DNA of 39,802 nt from Ruoffia tabacinasalis (GCF_042652985.1 NZ_JBHSHQ010000059.1:1-39802), one strand, 5' to 3'; positions 1 to 8,733 are shown, numbered from the stretch's first letter. Made by a program: numbers and translations. Notes: generated by a model not told the origin, from the letters alone.

Positions 1-69
1 TATTAAGTTTGATCAATGAGAGACTGGTGAAACATTGTATAGTATTTTACACAGGATTATGGACTTGAC
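1..69 (+). mobile_element. Solo IS256-family element end
   Basis: Positions 45-69 read TTTTACACAGGATTATGGAC followed by TTGAC. This is the reverse complement, with one mismatch, of the outer end of the IS256-type element at 19065-19089. The bases just inside it (ACATTG near 32-37) also resemble that element. The transposase itself is not visible, so either the rest lies left of the window or only the end survives. The end cuts into the reading frame of the transposase fragment at 70-225. The match is seen directly; the family name comes from the transposase at the other site. Confidence 0.6.
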
Positions 70-225
70 TTTTTTTTCCCTTCTTAGCTGTCTCTCTTTT
101 ATCCATTTATTTATTGTAGAAACACTTCTATCAAATTCATTTGCAATATCATTTATATTTTCTCCTTTTTCAATTCTTTTTATGATAAATAACTTTGTTT
201 TATTATTATATTTATTTCTTTTCAT
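70..225 (-). pseudogene. N-terminal fragment of IS3-type OrfA transposase
   Basis: About 52 residues with a helix-turn-helix of the IS3/IS150 OrfA kind: the stretch GENINDIANEF is followed by a recognition helix around VSTINKWI, and the fragment is rich in Lys and Arg. The frame then runs into the IS256-type end at 45-69, so the last 15 or so residues before the stop are not native. A complete OrfA is usually about 90-130 aa and is followed by OrfB, which is absent. The gene is a remnant interrupted by a second element. An isolated small HTH protein is possible but less likely. Confidence 0.55.
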
Positions 226-296
226 CAGAATCCCCCTCGTAAACTCATATTATTGATACCGAATTTCTTTTCCTAATATTCATAATTCAAATTAAA

Positions 297-321
297 AAAA
301 GGTATCTTTAAAATACCTTTT
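297..321. terminator. Hairpin, possible terminator
   Basis: A perfect 9-bp stem (AAAAGGTAT / ATACCTTTT) encloses a 7-nt loop, and the stem has an A run on one side and a T run on the other. It could act in either direction. It lies between mobile-element debris and has no clear partner gene. Confidence 0.45.
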
Positions 322-675
322 AATCATCCAAAGAAACATAACTATAAAACAATTTCTTTTCACTAATTTTCATAGTATTACTGCAATGCGGACTTATTTT
401 CCACTCGCTCTAGCAAAGCTTCAACAGATTATTACACTATGATTTTTCAAACCTAATCTTTGCCAAGTTAGCATATACTAACAGATAATAAATAGGAACG
501 AAATAAACATACAAAACAGCTCCAAGTTGGTTTTCTGTACTTTGGATCATTTTTTTGATGTCTTCATCTTCTTACTTTCTTAACCAATTAAACACGTATT
601 CTCCTTAATTTTCCCGTAGAGCTGTGCTAATATTTATAAGAATGTAATTGTTACTTTAGAAAGGAGTTCGATTGA
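322..675. other. Gene-poor stretch with one minus-strand ORF fragment
   Basis: No intact gene was found. On the minus strand, 437-571 stays open for 45 codons (starting EDEDIKKMIQ and ending KIRFEKS, then stop) and has a hydrophobic middle segment (VLYVYFVPIYYLLVY). It looks like the tail of a membrane protein gene that has been lost, but I cannot name the family. An A/G-rich ribosome site for the next gene (AAAGGAG) begins at about 659. Confidence 0.35.
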
Positions 676-1341
676 GTGCAACATTTATTACTAGGGGTTG
701 AAGGTGTTCTTACCTTTATCTCACCGTGTTTACTGCCGATGCTTCCAATCTATATCGCCTACTTAACCGGCCAGACAGACAAAGATTCTGACAAGCAAAA
801 AACGTCTCTTCTACTTCAAGCTATCTTTTTTGTCCTAGGTTTCACGATTGTCTTTATACTAATGGGCATATTCGTCACAACAATCGGGCGGTTTGTACTA
901 ATTAATCGCACACTGATTCATTTTATTGCGGGGTCGTTTATGATACTCCTTGGAATTGATTATCTGTTTGGGAACCCAGTTATGAATCGATTGAATATTA
1001 TGCCTGGCAGTTCCTTAAAACAATCGAACTCTTTTGTGTTTGGTATGATTTTCTCACTTACTTGGACACCTTGTGTCGGGACTTTTCTAGCTAGTGCCCT
1101 CTCGTATGCCGCAACCTCTAGCTCTTACCTTGAGTCAGTGACCTTATTATTGAGTTTTTCTTTTGGCTTAGGCATTCCATTTATCTTGAGTGCTTTATTA
1201 CTTAACGAAATGAACCACGTACTCACGTGGATCAAACAACATTACCGAATCATTCAAACTGTGTCCGCTTTATTTTTAATTGTTATGGGGATTTCGACGA
1301 TGTTCGGTTGGTTGGAAATGGCTTTAATTTATCTTAGTTAG
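676..1341 (+). CDS. ccdA: CcdA-type thiol-disulfide electron carrier, membrane protein
   Basis: This 221-aa polytopic membrane protein carries electrons from cytoplasmic thioredoxin across the membrane to an extracellular thioredoxin-like partner. It shows the two CcdA hallmarks: FISPCLLP near the N-terminus (Cys18) and LTWTPCVGT in the middle (Cys133). About six hydrophobic segments follow the family pattern, and the length is normal. I chose a GTG start at 676 because AAAGGAG lies about 10 bases upstream; the nearby TTG at 672 is out of frame. The next gene, a membrane-anchored thioredoxin, starts 8 bases after the stop, so the two form one unit. In streptococci such pairs reduce surface methionine sulfoxide reductase, but no msr gene is present here. 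Confidence 0.9.
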   Translation: MQHLLLGVEGVLTFISPCLLPMLPIYIAYLTGQTDKDSDKQKTSLLLQAIFFVLGFTIVFILMGIFVTTIGRFVLINRTLIHFIAGSFMILLGIDYLFGNPVMNRLNIMPGSSLKQSNSFVFGMIFSLTWTPCVGTFLASALSYAATSSSYLESVTLLLSFSFGLGIPFILSALLLNEMNHVLTWIKQHYRIIQTVSALFLIVMGISTMFGWLEMALIYLS

Positions 1342-1349
1342 GAGTAATT

Positions 1350-2018
1350 ATGAAAAAAATCTATCTATATTTAATCGGGTTTGTTGCACTGTTTGCCGTT
1401 GCTTTTATTATCTATCAAAGCAACCTCGACAGTCCTGCTGTCTCAGAGGATTTGACCGAAGAACACTTAGTTGTCGAATCTGTCGAATCTGTCGAATCAG
1501 TTGAATCAAGTAGCGAAAGTGAGGAAGCACCTACCAACTCTACGTCAGTTTCTGAAGTTTCTGAGGGGTCTGTTGAATCAGAGAGCGAAAGCCAGCTAGT
1601 CTGGCAAGGTCCATCAACAACTTACGCTGATAGTGATGGGGATATTATTCGACTTTCACAAAATCTTGGCAAACCAACTATTGTTAACATCTGGGCTTCA
1701 TGGTGCCCTCCTTGTCGTGACGAGATGCCTTACTTTGAAACGTCTTATCAAGAACATGGTTCAGATATTAATTTTGTAATGTTAAATGCTTTAGAAAGCC
1801 GCCCAACAGAAACGAAACAAGCAGCTTTAGAGTTCGCTGATGAGATGAACTTGTCAATGCCGATTTACTTCGACAATAACGCAAGCAATCAAATCGAATT
1901 CGCTGCGAACATGTTACCTCTCACGGCTTTGTTAGATGCTGATGGCGAAGTGATTGAAGTCGTGCGAGGCCAAGTCTCGCCTGCTAAATTAAAGCAACTT
2001 ATCGCAAAAGTATCATAA
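1350..2018 (+). CDS. Membrane-anchored extracellular thioredoxin-like protein (TlpA/ResA/Etrx type)
   Basis: A 222-aa protein with an N-terminal membrane anchor (residues 5-22) and no lipobox. An acidic Ser/Glu/Val linker follows (about 40-85), encoded by short tandem copies of a GTCGAATCT-like unit near 1472-1506. The rest is a thioredoxin fold: WASWCPPCRDEMP has the active-site Cys119 and Cys122, and a cis-proline segment is seen at MLPLT near 193. It probably receives electrons from the CcdA encoded 8 bases upstream and reduces surface or secreted disulfides. Client proteins cannot be told from the sequence. The start is supported by AGGAG upstream. The linker repeat length is a likely site of slippage variation. 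Confidence 0.88.
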   Translation: MKKIYLYLIGFVALFAVAFIIYQSNLDSPAVSEDLTEEHLVVESVESVESVESSSESEEAPTNSTSVSEVSEGSVESESESQLVWQGPSTTYADSDGDIIRLSQNLGKPTIVNIWASWCPPCRDEMPYFETSYQEHGSDINFVMLNALESRPTETKQAALEFADEMNLSMPIYFDNNASNQIEFAANMLPLTALLDADGEVIEVVRGQVSPAKLKQLIAKVS

Positions 2019-2020
2019 TA

Positions 2021-2062
2021 AAAAACCATCTAGTCTCTGATGTTTAGACTAGATGGTTTTTT
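2021..2062 (+). terminator. Rho-independent terminator after the ccdA-thioredoxin operon
   Basis: A 16-bp stem (AAAAACCATCTAGTCT paired with its exact complement) closes a 9-nt loop and ends in a T run, 3 bases after the stop codon. Confidence 0.9.
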
Positions 2063-2063
2063 G

Positions 2064-2111
2064 TTGAGTTGGGGCAACTTGCGACAAATGGATACACGGT
2101 TTGGCGTGAGT
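2064..2111 (+). repeat. Single copy of the intergenic palindrome, with inverted interior
   Basis: The copy has TTGAGTT, the 5-nt linker GGGGC, then AACTTGCGACAAATGG, ATACA and CGGTTTGGCGTGAGT. The outer parts match the repeat family of the arrays at 12.3, 28.9 and 37.2 kb. The core between CAAA and TTTG is the reverse complement of the usual core: ATGG-N5-CGG instead of CCG-N5-CCA. It lies between the operon terminator and the 3' end of the convergent kinase gene. Confidence 0.7.
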
Positions 2112-2133
2112 AAAGCCCGACTCTCTTTTAATT

Positions 2134-3477
2134 CTACACTTTCTCCAAGTACTTCTTAAACAACGCATCATAACTTTGACCAAATCGAGGTTCGACAATA
2201 CGGTACTCCCTCGGTAGTTCAATATCTTTAACTACGGCGATACTCCCTAAGGTTTCAGCATTTTTCATTGTTGGGATGTACAATTTGTAACCTAGAATAT
2301 CTGCAATTAATTGTGGGAAAGCATCTAGTTCTGTTACGCCACCGACTAAACCAATCGCACTAAAATCAGCAAGTTCTTCTAGTGCACTCACATTGTGCTT
2401 AATATTGAAGATCATTCCTAGGATAATCGAGAACAACACTGATTCCCTTGAACTCACACGAGTTAAGGCAAATAAATTTCCTGTCGCTCCTTCATCCCAA
2501 ATAGGTGCGCGCTCGCCATTAAGATACGGTACAAAGACACTCTCTGACTGAGGACGCTGAGCTGCGATGCGATTTAATTCTTCAAAATCGCTATTGAATA
2601 TTTTGTTAGTCCATGACAAGACATCTGCCCCATTATTACTTGGTAGACCAATTAAGTATTGGTCCTTTTTAATATGATAGGCAAAGTTTTGGTACAGGTT
2701 ATTTAATTGCGGTTGGTTATTAATGACACGAACGGCGTGACTCGTCCCAATTGAAAGGACAGCGACATCATCGAGATCACTAAAGACATAGTTCGATGAG
2801 ATTCCATCTGAAGTCCCGATTGTCACTGAAACTTCTGCATTAAACAGCGTATCCATCGCTTTTGCATTGTAATCCACCGCTTCAATTCTTGGTAACTCAC
2901 TTGTTTCTAAACCAATGTCGGCTAAGGTTATCGCATCCCAAGTTAGCGATTCTAAGTTTAATAATCCGCTACTTGAAGCATTACTAATATCAATCACCCA
3001 TTCACCCGTTAATCGGTAGAATAGTAAATCTTTTAAAGAACTGACCCGTTTACCCTTTTCATATACACTTAATAATTTAAAGTACGGATTCATACTATGG
3101 ATGGGTGTTCCAGTTCGGTTGTACTGAATCGTTAATGCTTCGTTGCTTTGCTTTTTAATAATTTCAGCTCCGCGAGTATCTGCCCAAGTCAAGACGCCTC
3201 CTGATAACGTACCGTCCTCATTGATTAACTGAACACTATGCATGGCTGTTGTGAGGATGATTTCTAATTGCTCTACTTCATTTACGATAATTAAATGTTT
3301 GATGCCATCCAACACATTGTCCCAAATTTCTTCAAAATCCATTTCAAAAATCGTGTCGTCTTGATTAATATTTAAATGTGGGTATTTCACCATATCGACA
3401 ACTTGGTAGTCAGAATTAAATAAATTAATTTTGATATTCGTTGTACCGATGTCGACACTTGCTATAAATTCGCTCAA
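2134..3477 (-). CDS. gntK: FGGY-family carbohydrate kinase, probably gluconokinase
   Basis: A 447-aa sugar kinase with an actin-like fold. The N-terminal ASVDIGTTNIKINLF is the phosphate-1 loop of FGGY kinases, and GGVTELDAFPQL near 380 together with the following ETLGSIAV matches the C-terminal FGGY signature region. Gluconokinases of lactic acid bacteria phosphorylate gluconate to 6-phosphogluconate. That substrate is inferred from the neighbour, a 6-phosphogluconate dehydrogenase remnant whose 3' end overlaps this start by 4 bases (ATGA type). A xylulokinase or other FGGY specificity cannot be excluded. The length is a little short for the family (about 500) but both domains appear present. 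The kinase looks intact although its operon partner is broken. Confidence 0.75.
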   Translation of the reverse strand: MSEFIASVDIGTTNIKINLFNSDYQVVDMVKYPHLNINQDDTIFEMDFEEIWDNVLDGIKHLIIVNEVEQLEIILTTAMHSVQLINEDGTLSGGVLTWADTRGAEIIKKQSNEALTIQYNRTGTPIHSMNPYFKLLSVYEKGKRVSSLKDLLFYRLTGEWVIDISNASSSGLLNLESLTWDAITLADIGLETSELPRIEAVDYNAKAMDTLFNAEVSVTIGTSDGISSNYVFSDLDDVAVLSIGTSHAVRVINNQPQLNNLYQNFAYHIKKDQYLIGLPSNNGADVLSWTNKIFNSDFEELNRIAAQRPQSESVFVPYLNGERAPIWDEGATGNLFALTRVSSRESVLFSIILGMIFNIKHNVSALEELADFSAIGLVGGVTELDAFPQLIADILGYKLYIPTMKNAETLGSIAVVKDIELPREYRIVEPRFGQSYDALFKKYLEKV

Positions 3478-4061
3478 TATTCCTTATGCCCCCCAAAGTT
3501 ATAGCGCATGGCCGATAGGACTTGGTTTGAGAATGGTAGCTCCGTTAATGACGCATTTCGTTTCATTAGTGATAAAGAAATAACCGGTGTTGGGACTTCT
3601 TCTTGTAAAGCTTCGCCAACCATCCATTTTGCTTCGCCTGAGGCATGCACTTTCTGATTAAATTGTGTGAGTTGCGTATCTTTTGCTAACTCTTCATGAA
3701 TATTATCCATTAATGCAGATTCAATAATCGATCCGTAGCTCCAATTGTGTGTAACTTGACTTAAGTCAAAATCAAATTGCTTTTGTGTATTTAAAAGCTC
3801 TAAACCTTCTGCGATTGCTTGCATCATACCATATTCAATCCCATTATGGACCATTTTTAAATAATGTCCACTTCCAGGTTCTGGGTAAAAATCAATCTCG
3901 ATGTCGGCTTTTTTGAAGTCTCCTTTTAAATCATTCATTGTGACTTTAGTAGGCTCTCTAGCGGGTAATAGTAGAAAGATAATATTCTGCTTTTCTACTA
4001 CTAAAAGTTCCTGAATACAAGCGATATAAGTCAGTTTGTTATCCACATATATCTCAGACAT
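3474..4061 (-). pseudogene. gnd: Truncated 6-phosphogluconate dehydrogenase with internal deletion
   Basis: The 195-aa frame carries the C-terminal domain of the short (about 300 aa) 6PGDH type: GSGHYLKMVHNGIEYGMMQA is the substrate and catalytic region, and SGEAKWMVGEAL and FGGH near the end are also conserved. The N-terminal NAD-binding half is damaged. The first strand with the glycine loop is missing before an upstream stop, although GFDINPN, a second-strand sequence, can still be read just upstream of the ATG. After IIFLLLPAREPT the frame jumps from about residue 53 straight to PEPGSGHY, losing some 60 residues including the GGNS segment. The product should lack cofactor binding. The residue and family comparison is from memory, not an alignment. 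Confidence 0.75.
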
Positions 4062-4087
4062 ATTAGGATTGATGTCGAAACCATTAA

Positions 4088-4384
4088 TTACCTTTCCTTG
4101 TTTAACTCATTGAATTTCTGAAAGAAAGCATTCAACACAAAGCGTACACGGTCGGTAGTAACGCTGAGAAAAACTGAATCTTCAAAGGTCGTTTTCTGAG
4201 TTTCATTTTTATACTTGCGCCAAAGTCTTTTAGCAGATTATTCAATGACTAAATGATTTCTAATTGTCTTGTTAGATACGTCAGCTTTTTGAGCAATTTC
4301 TTTACTTGGGACAAACTGTTTCTTATGTTCAAATAAAAATTGCACAATTTGTAACTCTACATTATTTAGTTGTGTATGATTCAT
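4088..4384 (-). pseudogene. Fragment of a transcription regulator (N-terminal HTH)
   Basis: A 48-codon frame starts at 4384 and encodes a winged-helix type N-terminus (VPSKEIAQKADVSNKTIRNHL), like the first domain of BglG/PRD-type or DeoR-type regulators. An in-frame TAA at 4238-4240 ends it. The same frame then stays open for 49 more codons (SAKRLWRKYK to NELNKER) before TAA at 4088. Most of a normal regulator is gone. Position upstream of the gnd remnant and gluconokinase suggests it once controlled that operon. No clear gene lies between 4385 and 4657, which is AT-rich. Confidence 0.55.
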
Positions 4385-4657
4385 ATATATTCGACTCTCT
4401 CTAATTTCTTTATTTATATTTTTTTAAATTCTTCACCTACCATTCTAACAATCTTTATAAAAGTATTATTATAAAATTGTATTATTTTTGCGTTAAGTAA
4501 AGTGTATGCCTTACAAACGGCTCTGTAAAGGTTTTCATAAACTGTCATTTTCCACTATGAAGTGGAACTTTTTATCTAAGACTTGTCATTACCTCTTTCA
4601 ACCGGATTTAATTGCATAATAAAATAACCCTAAGATAAGTCAAAGTCAAAATAAAAT

Positions 4658-4686
4658 CCCCACTAAAGTATTTCACTCTAGTGAGG
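4658..4686 (-). terminator. Terminator for the ThrE-type exporter genes
   Basis: On the minus strand CCTCACTAGAG pairs with CTTTAGTGGGG (two G-T pairs), followed by ATTTTATTTT, just downstream of the stop at 4694. Confidence 0.75.
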
Positions 4687-4693
4687 TTTCTGA

Positions 4694-5155
4694 TTATCTA
4701 CTCTTCAATTTTTCTTGTTTTCTAAGCCGTCTGGCTGTGATTTCATTTTCAATTAATTTAACGACCATGAAGCCAAGCACAATAGCACCTGCGGTCCATA
4801 ACACGTCCATCATATAGTTCATACCGGCCATGTAATTCTCCTCCACTACCGAGCGAACGGCCATATAAGCAGCTCCTCCGGGGACAAGTGGCACAATGGC
4901 TGGTGTGTTTAAAGTGATGACTGGTAGGCGTAATTTTCTAGATAAGACGATACATATTAACCCAATCACAACGGATCCTACAAAATTCGATATCGCTAAG
5001 TCGTCAATGGCGCGGTTAATCGCCCAGAAACTCACCCAGCCTAAGGTTCCCGCCAATCCCCCAAAGAAAATCCCTCTTCGAGGACCATTTAAAATAATTC
5101 CAAAAGATACACTGGCTATAAAACTAAAGATAATTTGTTCAATAAATTCAGTCAT
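4694..5155 (-). CDS. ThrE-type threonine/serine exporter, small C-terminal-like subunit (YjjB family)
   Basis: A 153-aa membrane protein with about four hydrophobic helices and the conserved small-residue motifs of the ThrE_2/DUF3815 family (SFGIILNGPRRG near 17-28, TPAIVPLVPGGAAYM near 84-98). Together with the next gene it makes up the two halves that are fused in Corynebacterium ThrE. The pair is thought to export threonine/serine or related small metabolites. In some bacteria the YjjPB pair exports succinate, so the substrate is uncertain. It lies 11 bases downstream of its partner on the same strand, indicating co-transcription. A charged Lys/Arg-rich tail faces the cytoplasm. Confidence 0.85.
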   Translation of the reverse strand: MTEFIEQIIFSFIASVSFGIILNGPRRGIFFGGLAGTLGWVSFWAINRAIDDLAISNFVGSVVIGLICIVLSRKLRLPVITLNTPAIVPLVPGGAAYMAVRSVVEENYMAGMNYMMDVLWTAGAIVLGFMVVKLIENEITARRLRKQEKLKSR

Positions 5156-5166
5156 TCGCTAACCCC

Positions 5167-5913
5167 TTAAGAAAACCATTGTAAAGTCATCGCAATACCA
5201 ATACCGATGACCGTAGAGATTAAAATCGCTTCAACTACACGAACCATACCGGTCAGTAAATGCCCTTCGAATAAGTCTCTCATTCCGGAAGTGATAGCTA
5301 GACCGGGAACAAGTGGCATAATACAACCGATAATTAAACTGTCCAAATTAGCGACAAACCCCATTCGGTAACATAGAACTGAGGCGATTGATATCAAGAA
5401 GGAAGCTGTTAAATCATTGATGAATTTCATCTCTGTTCGGACATAAATACGGTTAGATGTGAAGTAACCAAGTGACCCGATAATAAAAGCCGTTAAAACA
5501 TCACTATAAGTCCCACCGAGTAAAAGCATTAATGATAAACTCGCTAAACCAGCCGCAAGCATTCGGTAATATTTATTAAATTCAGGTGTTTGTAAATCCA
5601 CTGATTGCAGTGCTTTATACAAATAAATCAAAGAAATTTTATCTTCAGCATACATACGTGAATATCGATTCGTCGCATCAATTTTCTCTAAATTAATTGA
5701 ACGATTTCGAGCTTGAGTCATTTGAGACGTCGACTCATCATTAATACTCATAAAAATTCCGGTCGCAGTCACATAGCTTTCCGTGTCGAATTTCTTACTA
5801 TTTTTTGCAATTCTTTGCATCGTATCTTCTACACGATAGGCTTCTGAACCCGATTCCATCATAATTCGTCCTGCAAGTAAGGTTGTTTTTAGCAGTAAAT
5901 TTTTATTATCCAT
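5167..5913 (-). CDS. ThrE-type threonine/serine exporter, large N-terminal-like subunit (YjjP family)
   Basis: About 248 aa. A soluble N-terminal part (residues 1-110, containing GRIMMESGSEAYRVEDTMQRI, typical of DUF1212/ThrE) is followed by about five membrane helices. The GCIMPLVPGLAITSGMRDL segment carries the conserved P-G-x-A/G-x-T-x-G-x-R-D motif of the family. I chose the ATG at 5913 rather than the in-frame GTG at 5922 because AGAGG is 8 bases before the ATG and would overlap the GTG. It is the first gene of the pair with the small subunit downstream. Export substrate is inferred from the family only. Confidence 0.87.
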   Translation of the reverse strand: MDNKNLLLKTTLLAGRIMMESGSEAYRVEDTMQRIAKNSKKFDTESYVTATGIFMSINDESTSQMTQARNRSINLEKIDATNRYSRMYAEDKISLIYLYKALQSVDLQTPEFNKYYRMLAAGLASLSLMLLLGGTYSDVLTAFIIGSLGYFTSNRIYVRTEMKFINDLTASFLISIASVLCYRMGFVANLDSLIIGCIMPLVPGLAITSGMRDLFEGHLLTGMVRVVEAILISTVIGIGIAMTLQWFS

Positions 5914-5973
5914 CAAGATCACCTCTTAGTATAAAGGATAACATAAAATCCAATACTTGCATTAGAACTCGCT

Positions 5974-7869
5974 TTAATTTTTAAGAGAGGTCACTTCCAC
6001 TGATTCCTGATGCGTATTCTCTTGGGTATCTTTTTCCGCCAATAGTCGCAAACCATTAAGAATGACTAATATTGTTGAGCCTTCGTGAAAGACGACTCCC
6101 ATCGGCAAGTCAAGAATTCCAATAATATTTAATATGACGAGTATCACAATCACAGAAATTGAGAAGAGGATGTTTTGTTTAATGATGCGATTCAATTTCC
6201 CGCTAAGTTCATAACTATAGAAAAGTTTGGCTAAGTTATTCTTAACAATGACAACGTCAGCCGATTCCATAGCAACAGAAGAACCAGAACCCATCGCAAT
6301 ACCAATATCCGCTCCGGCAAGCGCTGGCGCATCATTAATACCATCGCCAATCACCCCAACGACGTGGCCCGCTTGATGTTCCGTTTGCACACGTTTGATC
6401 TTATCTTCAGGTAAGCAGGATGCTTGGAATGATTTAATGCCGACTTCGTCTGAAACCAGTTTCGCCACTTTGGGATTATCACCGGTAATAAGTTGTACGT
6501 CGACTCCTTCTTTTTGAAATTGCCCAACAGCGTATTTTGCTTCACTGCGCACTTGGTCTGCTAGCACGAAGTAGCCGACAATCTCTTGCCCTTGACCAAC
6601 GAAGATCGTTGTATAGCCTTGTTCAACTTGCTTACGGTAACCATTGGGATCATTAAATGTGTCAAAGTAAGACGGTTTCCCTACGACAATATCGCCTTTT
6701 TGCATACCGACGGCAACAATCTCTTCAACCATTTCATTTTGGTCCACACTATCGAGGGATAAATCGCTGTATGATGTACTAATGGCTTCCGCTATCGGAT
6801 GGCTAGACGTCTGTTCCATAAAGACGACTTCTTTCAGAATCCGTTCGGGCACTTGATAGTCCACCACTTTGAATTCTCCAAACGTTAATGTCCCCGTTTT
6901 ATCAGAAAGTAAAATATCCATGGTGTTCAAGGCTTCCATCGCTGCCCCACCTTTGAATAGAATCCCATTCTTAGCCCCATTACTAATCGCCGATAAAGTT
7001 GCTGGTGTGGCTGAGGCTACTAATGCACACGGACTGGCAACTGTGAGTAGCACCATCCCGCGATAAAAGGCATCCTGAAATGACATTGATCCAATCAGCA
7101 TTAATAATATGATAAAGACCGGTACTGCAAGCAAGACACCAATGACATATTTTGATTCGAGTCGGTCAATCATCCGCGATATTTGCGACGGACGACTTTG
7201 AGCTTCTTCAACCATTCGTACAATATTTGAAAAGACGGTTTCTTTGCTTGTTTTACTGACTGTGAGGTAGATAGAATTCCCTTCATTAATTGTCCCCGCA
7301 AAGACTTCTTCACCTTTGTCTTTCTCGACAGGTAAGGATTCCCCTGTTAAAGCCGCTTCATTGACAGTTGTTGTTCGGTCAAGGTAGCCATCGATGGGTA
7401 GTTGAGCCCCTTTCGCTACCACAACAACTTCTCCAATGCTTAATTGAGACGTTGGCACCTCAACGACATCGCCATTTTCCTTTAATAATTGGGCTGTATC
7501 AGGCACCTGCCCCATGAGTTCCTCAATCGCTCTAGTCGATTTATTCATTGCGAAATCTTCTAAGAATTCTGCACCCGCGAAGATGAATAGGAGCATCGCT
7601 CCTTCAGATTCATAACCAATCAACAAAGCACCAATAGCAGCGAGTACCATTAATAAATCGACATTCGGTGATTTATCTTTTAAAGTTTCAATGACCGCAT
7701 CTTTGGTCGCAAAGAAACCTAAGAAAAAGATTGCTGCATAAAAGAACAGGCGACTTAGAACTGGATTCGTAAATGAAATAAAACCTAACACTAGTAAAAT
7801 AGTACCGATTAACAGAAATTGACCTTCACGTTGTTTTAAAATGTAAGACATCATTTTTAACACATCCAT
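5974..7869 (-). CDS. P1B-type metal-exporting ATPase, P1B-4-like (PfeT/ZosA/FrvA group)
   Basis: A 631-aa pump without an N-terminal metal-binding HMA domain. Motifs in order are TGES (175-178, actuator), SPC in the transport helix (279-281, VASPCALVASATPA), DKTGT phosphorylation site (323-327), GDGINDAPALAGADIG hinge, and HEGST in the last membrane region. SPC plus HEGxT is the signature of P1B-4 pumps, which in Bacillus (PfeT, formerly ZosA) and Listeria (FrvA) export Fe(II), and elsewhere Co or Zn. The gene is 87 bases downstream of the Crp/Fnr gene in the same direction, with a hairpin between them, so it may have its own promoter (TATAAT on the minus strand at 7901-7906). The ribosome site at this start is weak; an in-frame ATG about 5 codons later is an alternative. 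Confidence 0.87.
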   Translation of the reverse strand: MDVLKMMSYILKQREGQFLLIGTILLVLGFISFTNPVLSRLFFYAAIFFLGFFATKDAVIETLKDKSPNVDLLMVLAAIGALLIGYESEGAMLLFIFAGAEFLEDFAMNKSTRAIEELMGQVPDTAQLLKENGDVVEVPTSQLSIGEVVVVAKGAQLPIDGYLDRTTTVNEAALTGESLPVEKDKGEEVFAGTINEGNSIYLTVSKTSKETVFSNIVRMVEEAQSRPSQISRMIDRLESKYVIGVLLAVPVFIILLMLIGSMSFQDAFYRGMVLLTVASPCALVASATPATLSAISNGAKNGILFKGGAAMEALNTMDILLSDKTGTLTFGEFKVVDYQVPERILKEVVFMEQTSSHPIAEAISTSYSDLSLDSVDQNEMVEEIVAVGMQKGDIVVGKPSYFDTFNDPNGYRKQVEQGYTTIFVGQGQEIVGYFVLADQVRSEAKYAVGQFQKEGVDVQLITGDNPKVAKLVSDEVGIKSFQASCLPEDKIKRVQTEHQAGHVVGVIGDGINDAPALAGADIGIAMGSGSSVAMESADVVIVKNNLAKLFYSYELSGKLNRIIKQNILFSISVIVILVILNIIGILDLPMGVVFHEGSTILVILNGLRLLAEKDTQENTHQESVEVTSLKN

Positions 7870-7911
7870 TTCTTATAATAAAATTTTATACCATGTATCT
7901 ATTATACACTA

Positions 7912-7945
7912 AAACACCCTAAGAATGTCGTCTTTTAGGGTGTTT
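7912..7945 (-). terminator. Hairpin between the Crp/Fnr gene and the ATPase gene
   Basis: AAACACCCTAA and TTAGGGTGTTT form an 11-bp perfect stem with a 12-nt loop, 11 bases after the regulator stop. The following T run is weak, so read-through to the ATPase gene is plausible. Confidence 0.6.
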
Positions 7946-7956
7946 GGACCATTAAT

Positions 7957-8667
7957 TTATTGTTCGCTATATAGTAATAATTCATCTACATCGACTATTT
8001 TAATTTTCTTGGGCGTTAATTGTTCGATTAACCCTGCTTGTTCAAGTTCCTTGAATTTTCGACTGATTGTTTCTGGTGTTGTTCCTAAGTATGAAGCGAT
8101 ATCTTTTCGCGTCATTTCTAACTCAATGATTTGTTCTGAAGCTGGGCCTACTACATTTTCAGCTAGAAACATTATCAATCGGTTTCCGACCTGGTCTTCG
8201 GCCACTTTAACCGTTTGTCTTTCTGAACTTTCAAGCCGTTGCGACATTTCTGCGAGTAGTTTCATTGTTATGGTTGGGTAATTCGTTAAGAATGCTTGGA
8301 TATCTGCTTGACCAATCGTACAGACTACAGTGTCTTGAGTTGCTTGAGCATAGGCTTCGTGGACGCCGCCAGGGTTAAAAATCGTCCACTCTCCCATGAA
8401 ATCTCCGGGGTGTAGAATGCGAATTAGTTGTTCTTTTCCTGATTCAGATAATAGAAAGATTCGGACTTTCCCTCGATTCACTATATATAAGGTATCGTCT
8501 TTTTCTTGCGCTCGGAATAAATAATCACTTCGTTTAAACACTTTTGTCGTCGCTCGCTCTGCTATCTCATCCATCGCATCGTCTTCTAAATGATTAAAAA
8601 TCGGCACGAGGCGAATGCAAGCTGCATGGTTTCCGGGTTCATGGTGGTAATGGTGGTGTTGACTCAT
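7957..8667 (-). CDS. Crp/Fnr-family regulator with His-rich N-terminus
   Basis: A 236-aa regulator. The first 17 residues contain six His and one Cys (HHHYHHEPGNHAAC), suggesting a metal or redox sensing site that is absent from CRP itself. A cyclic-nucleotide-type beta barrel follows (about 25-140; HPGDFMGEWTIFNPGG), then a long dimer helix and a C-terminal winged helix (TRKDIASYLGTTPETISRKFKELEQAGLI). The recognition helix has the E..SR pattern (ETISR) that in FNR/CRP relatives reads TTGAT/TGTGA half-sites. The gene sits between two metal-pump genes and is divergent from one, so it probably controls them. The four-Cys iron-sulfur arrangement of E. coli FNR is not present. RBS GGAGG precedes the ATG. 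Confidence 0.88.
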   Translation of the reverse strand: MSQHHHYHHEPGNHAACIRLVPIFNHLEDDAMDEIAERATTKVFKRSDYLFRAQEKDDTLYIVNRGKVRIFLLSESGKEQLIRILHPGDFMGEWTIFNPGGVHEAYAQATQDTVVCTIGQADIQAFLTNYPTITMKLLAEMSQRLESSERQTVKVAEDQVGNRLIMFLAENVVGPASEQIIELEMTRKDIASYLGTTPETISRKFKELEQAGLIEQLTPKKIKIVDVDELLLYSEQ

Positions 8668-8706
8668 AATTTGCTTCCTCCTATATATACTCTTTTCTTT
8701 ATAGAT

Positions 8707-8712
8707 AGTATA
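8707..8712 (-). promoter_or_regulatory. Possible -10 of the Crp/Fnr gene
   Basis: TATACT on the minus strand lies about 40 bases before the ATG at 8667, upstream of the ribosome site GGAGG. A clear -35 is not seen. The FNR-like box at 8734-8747 would be about 30 bases upstream of it, so autoregulation is possible. Confidence 0.4.
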
Positions 8713-8733
8713 CCACCTAATTCTTTTGAAATC

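Noticed and set aside
1350..1506. The thioredoxin linker repeat as a phase-variation tract
   Set aside because: The unit is 9 bases (three codons), so copy changes would keep the frame and alter only linker length.
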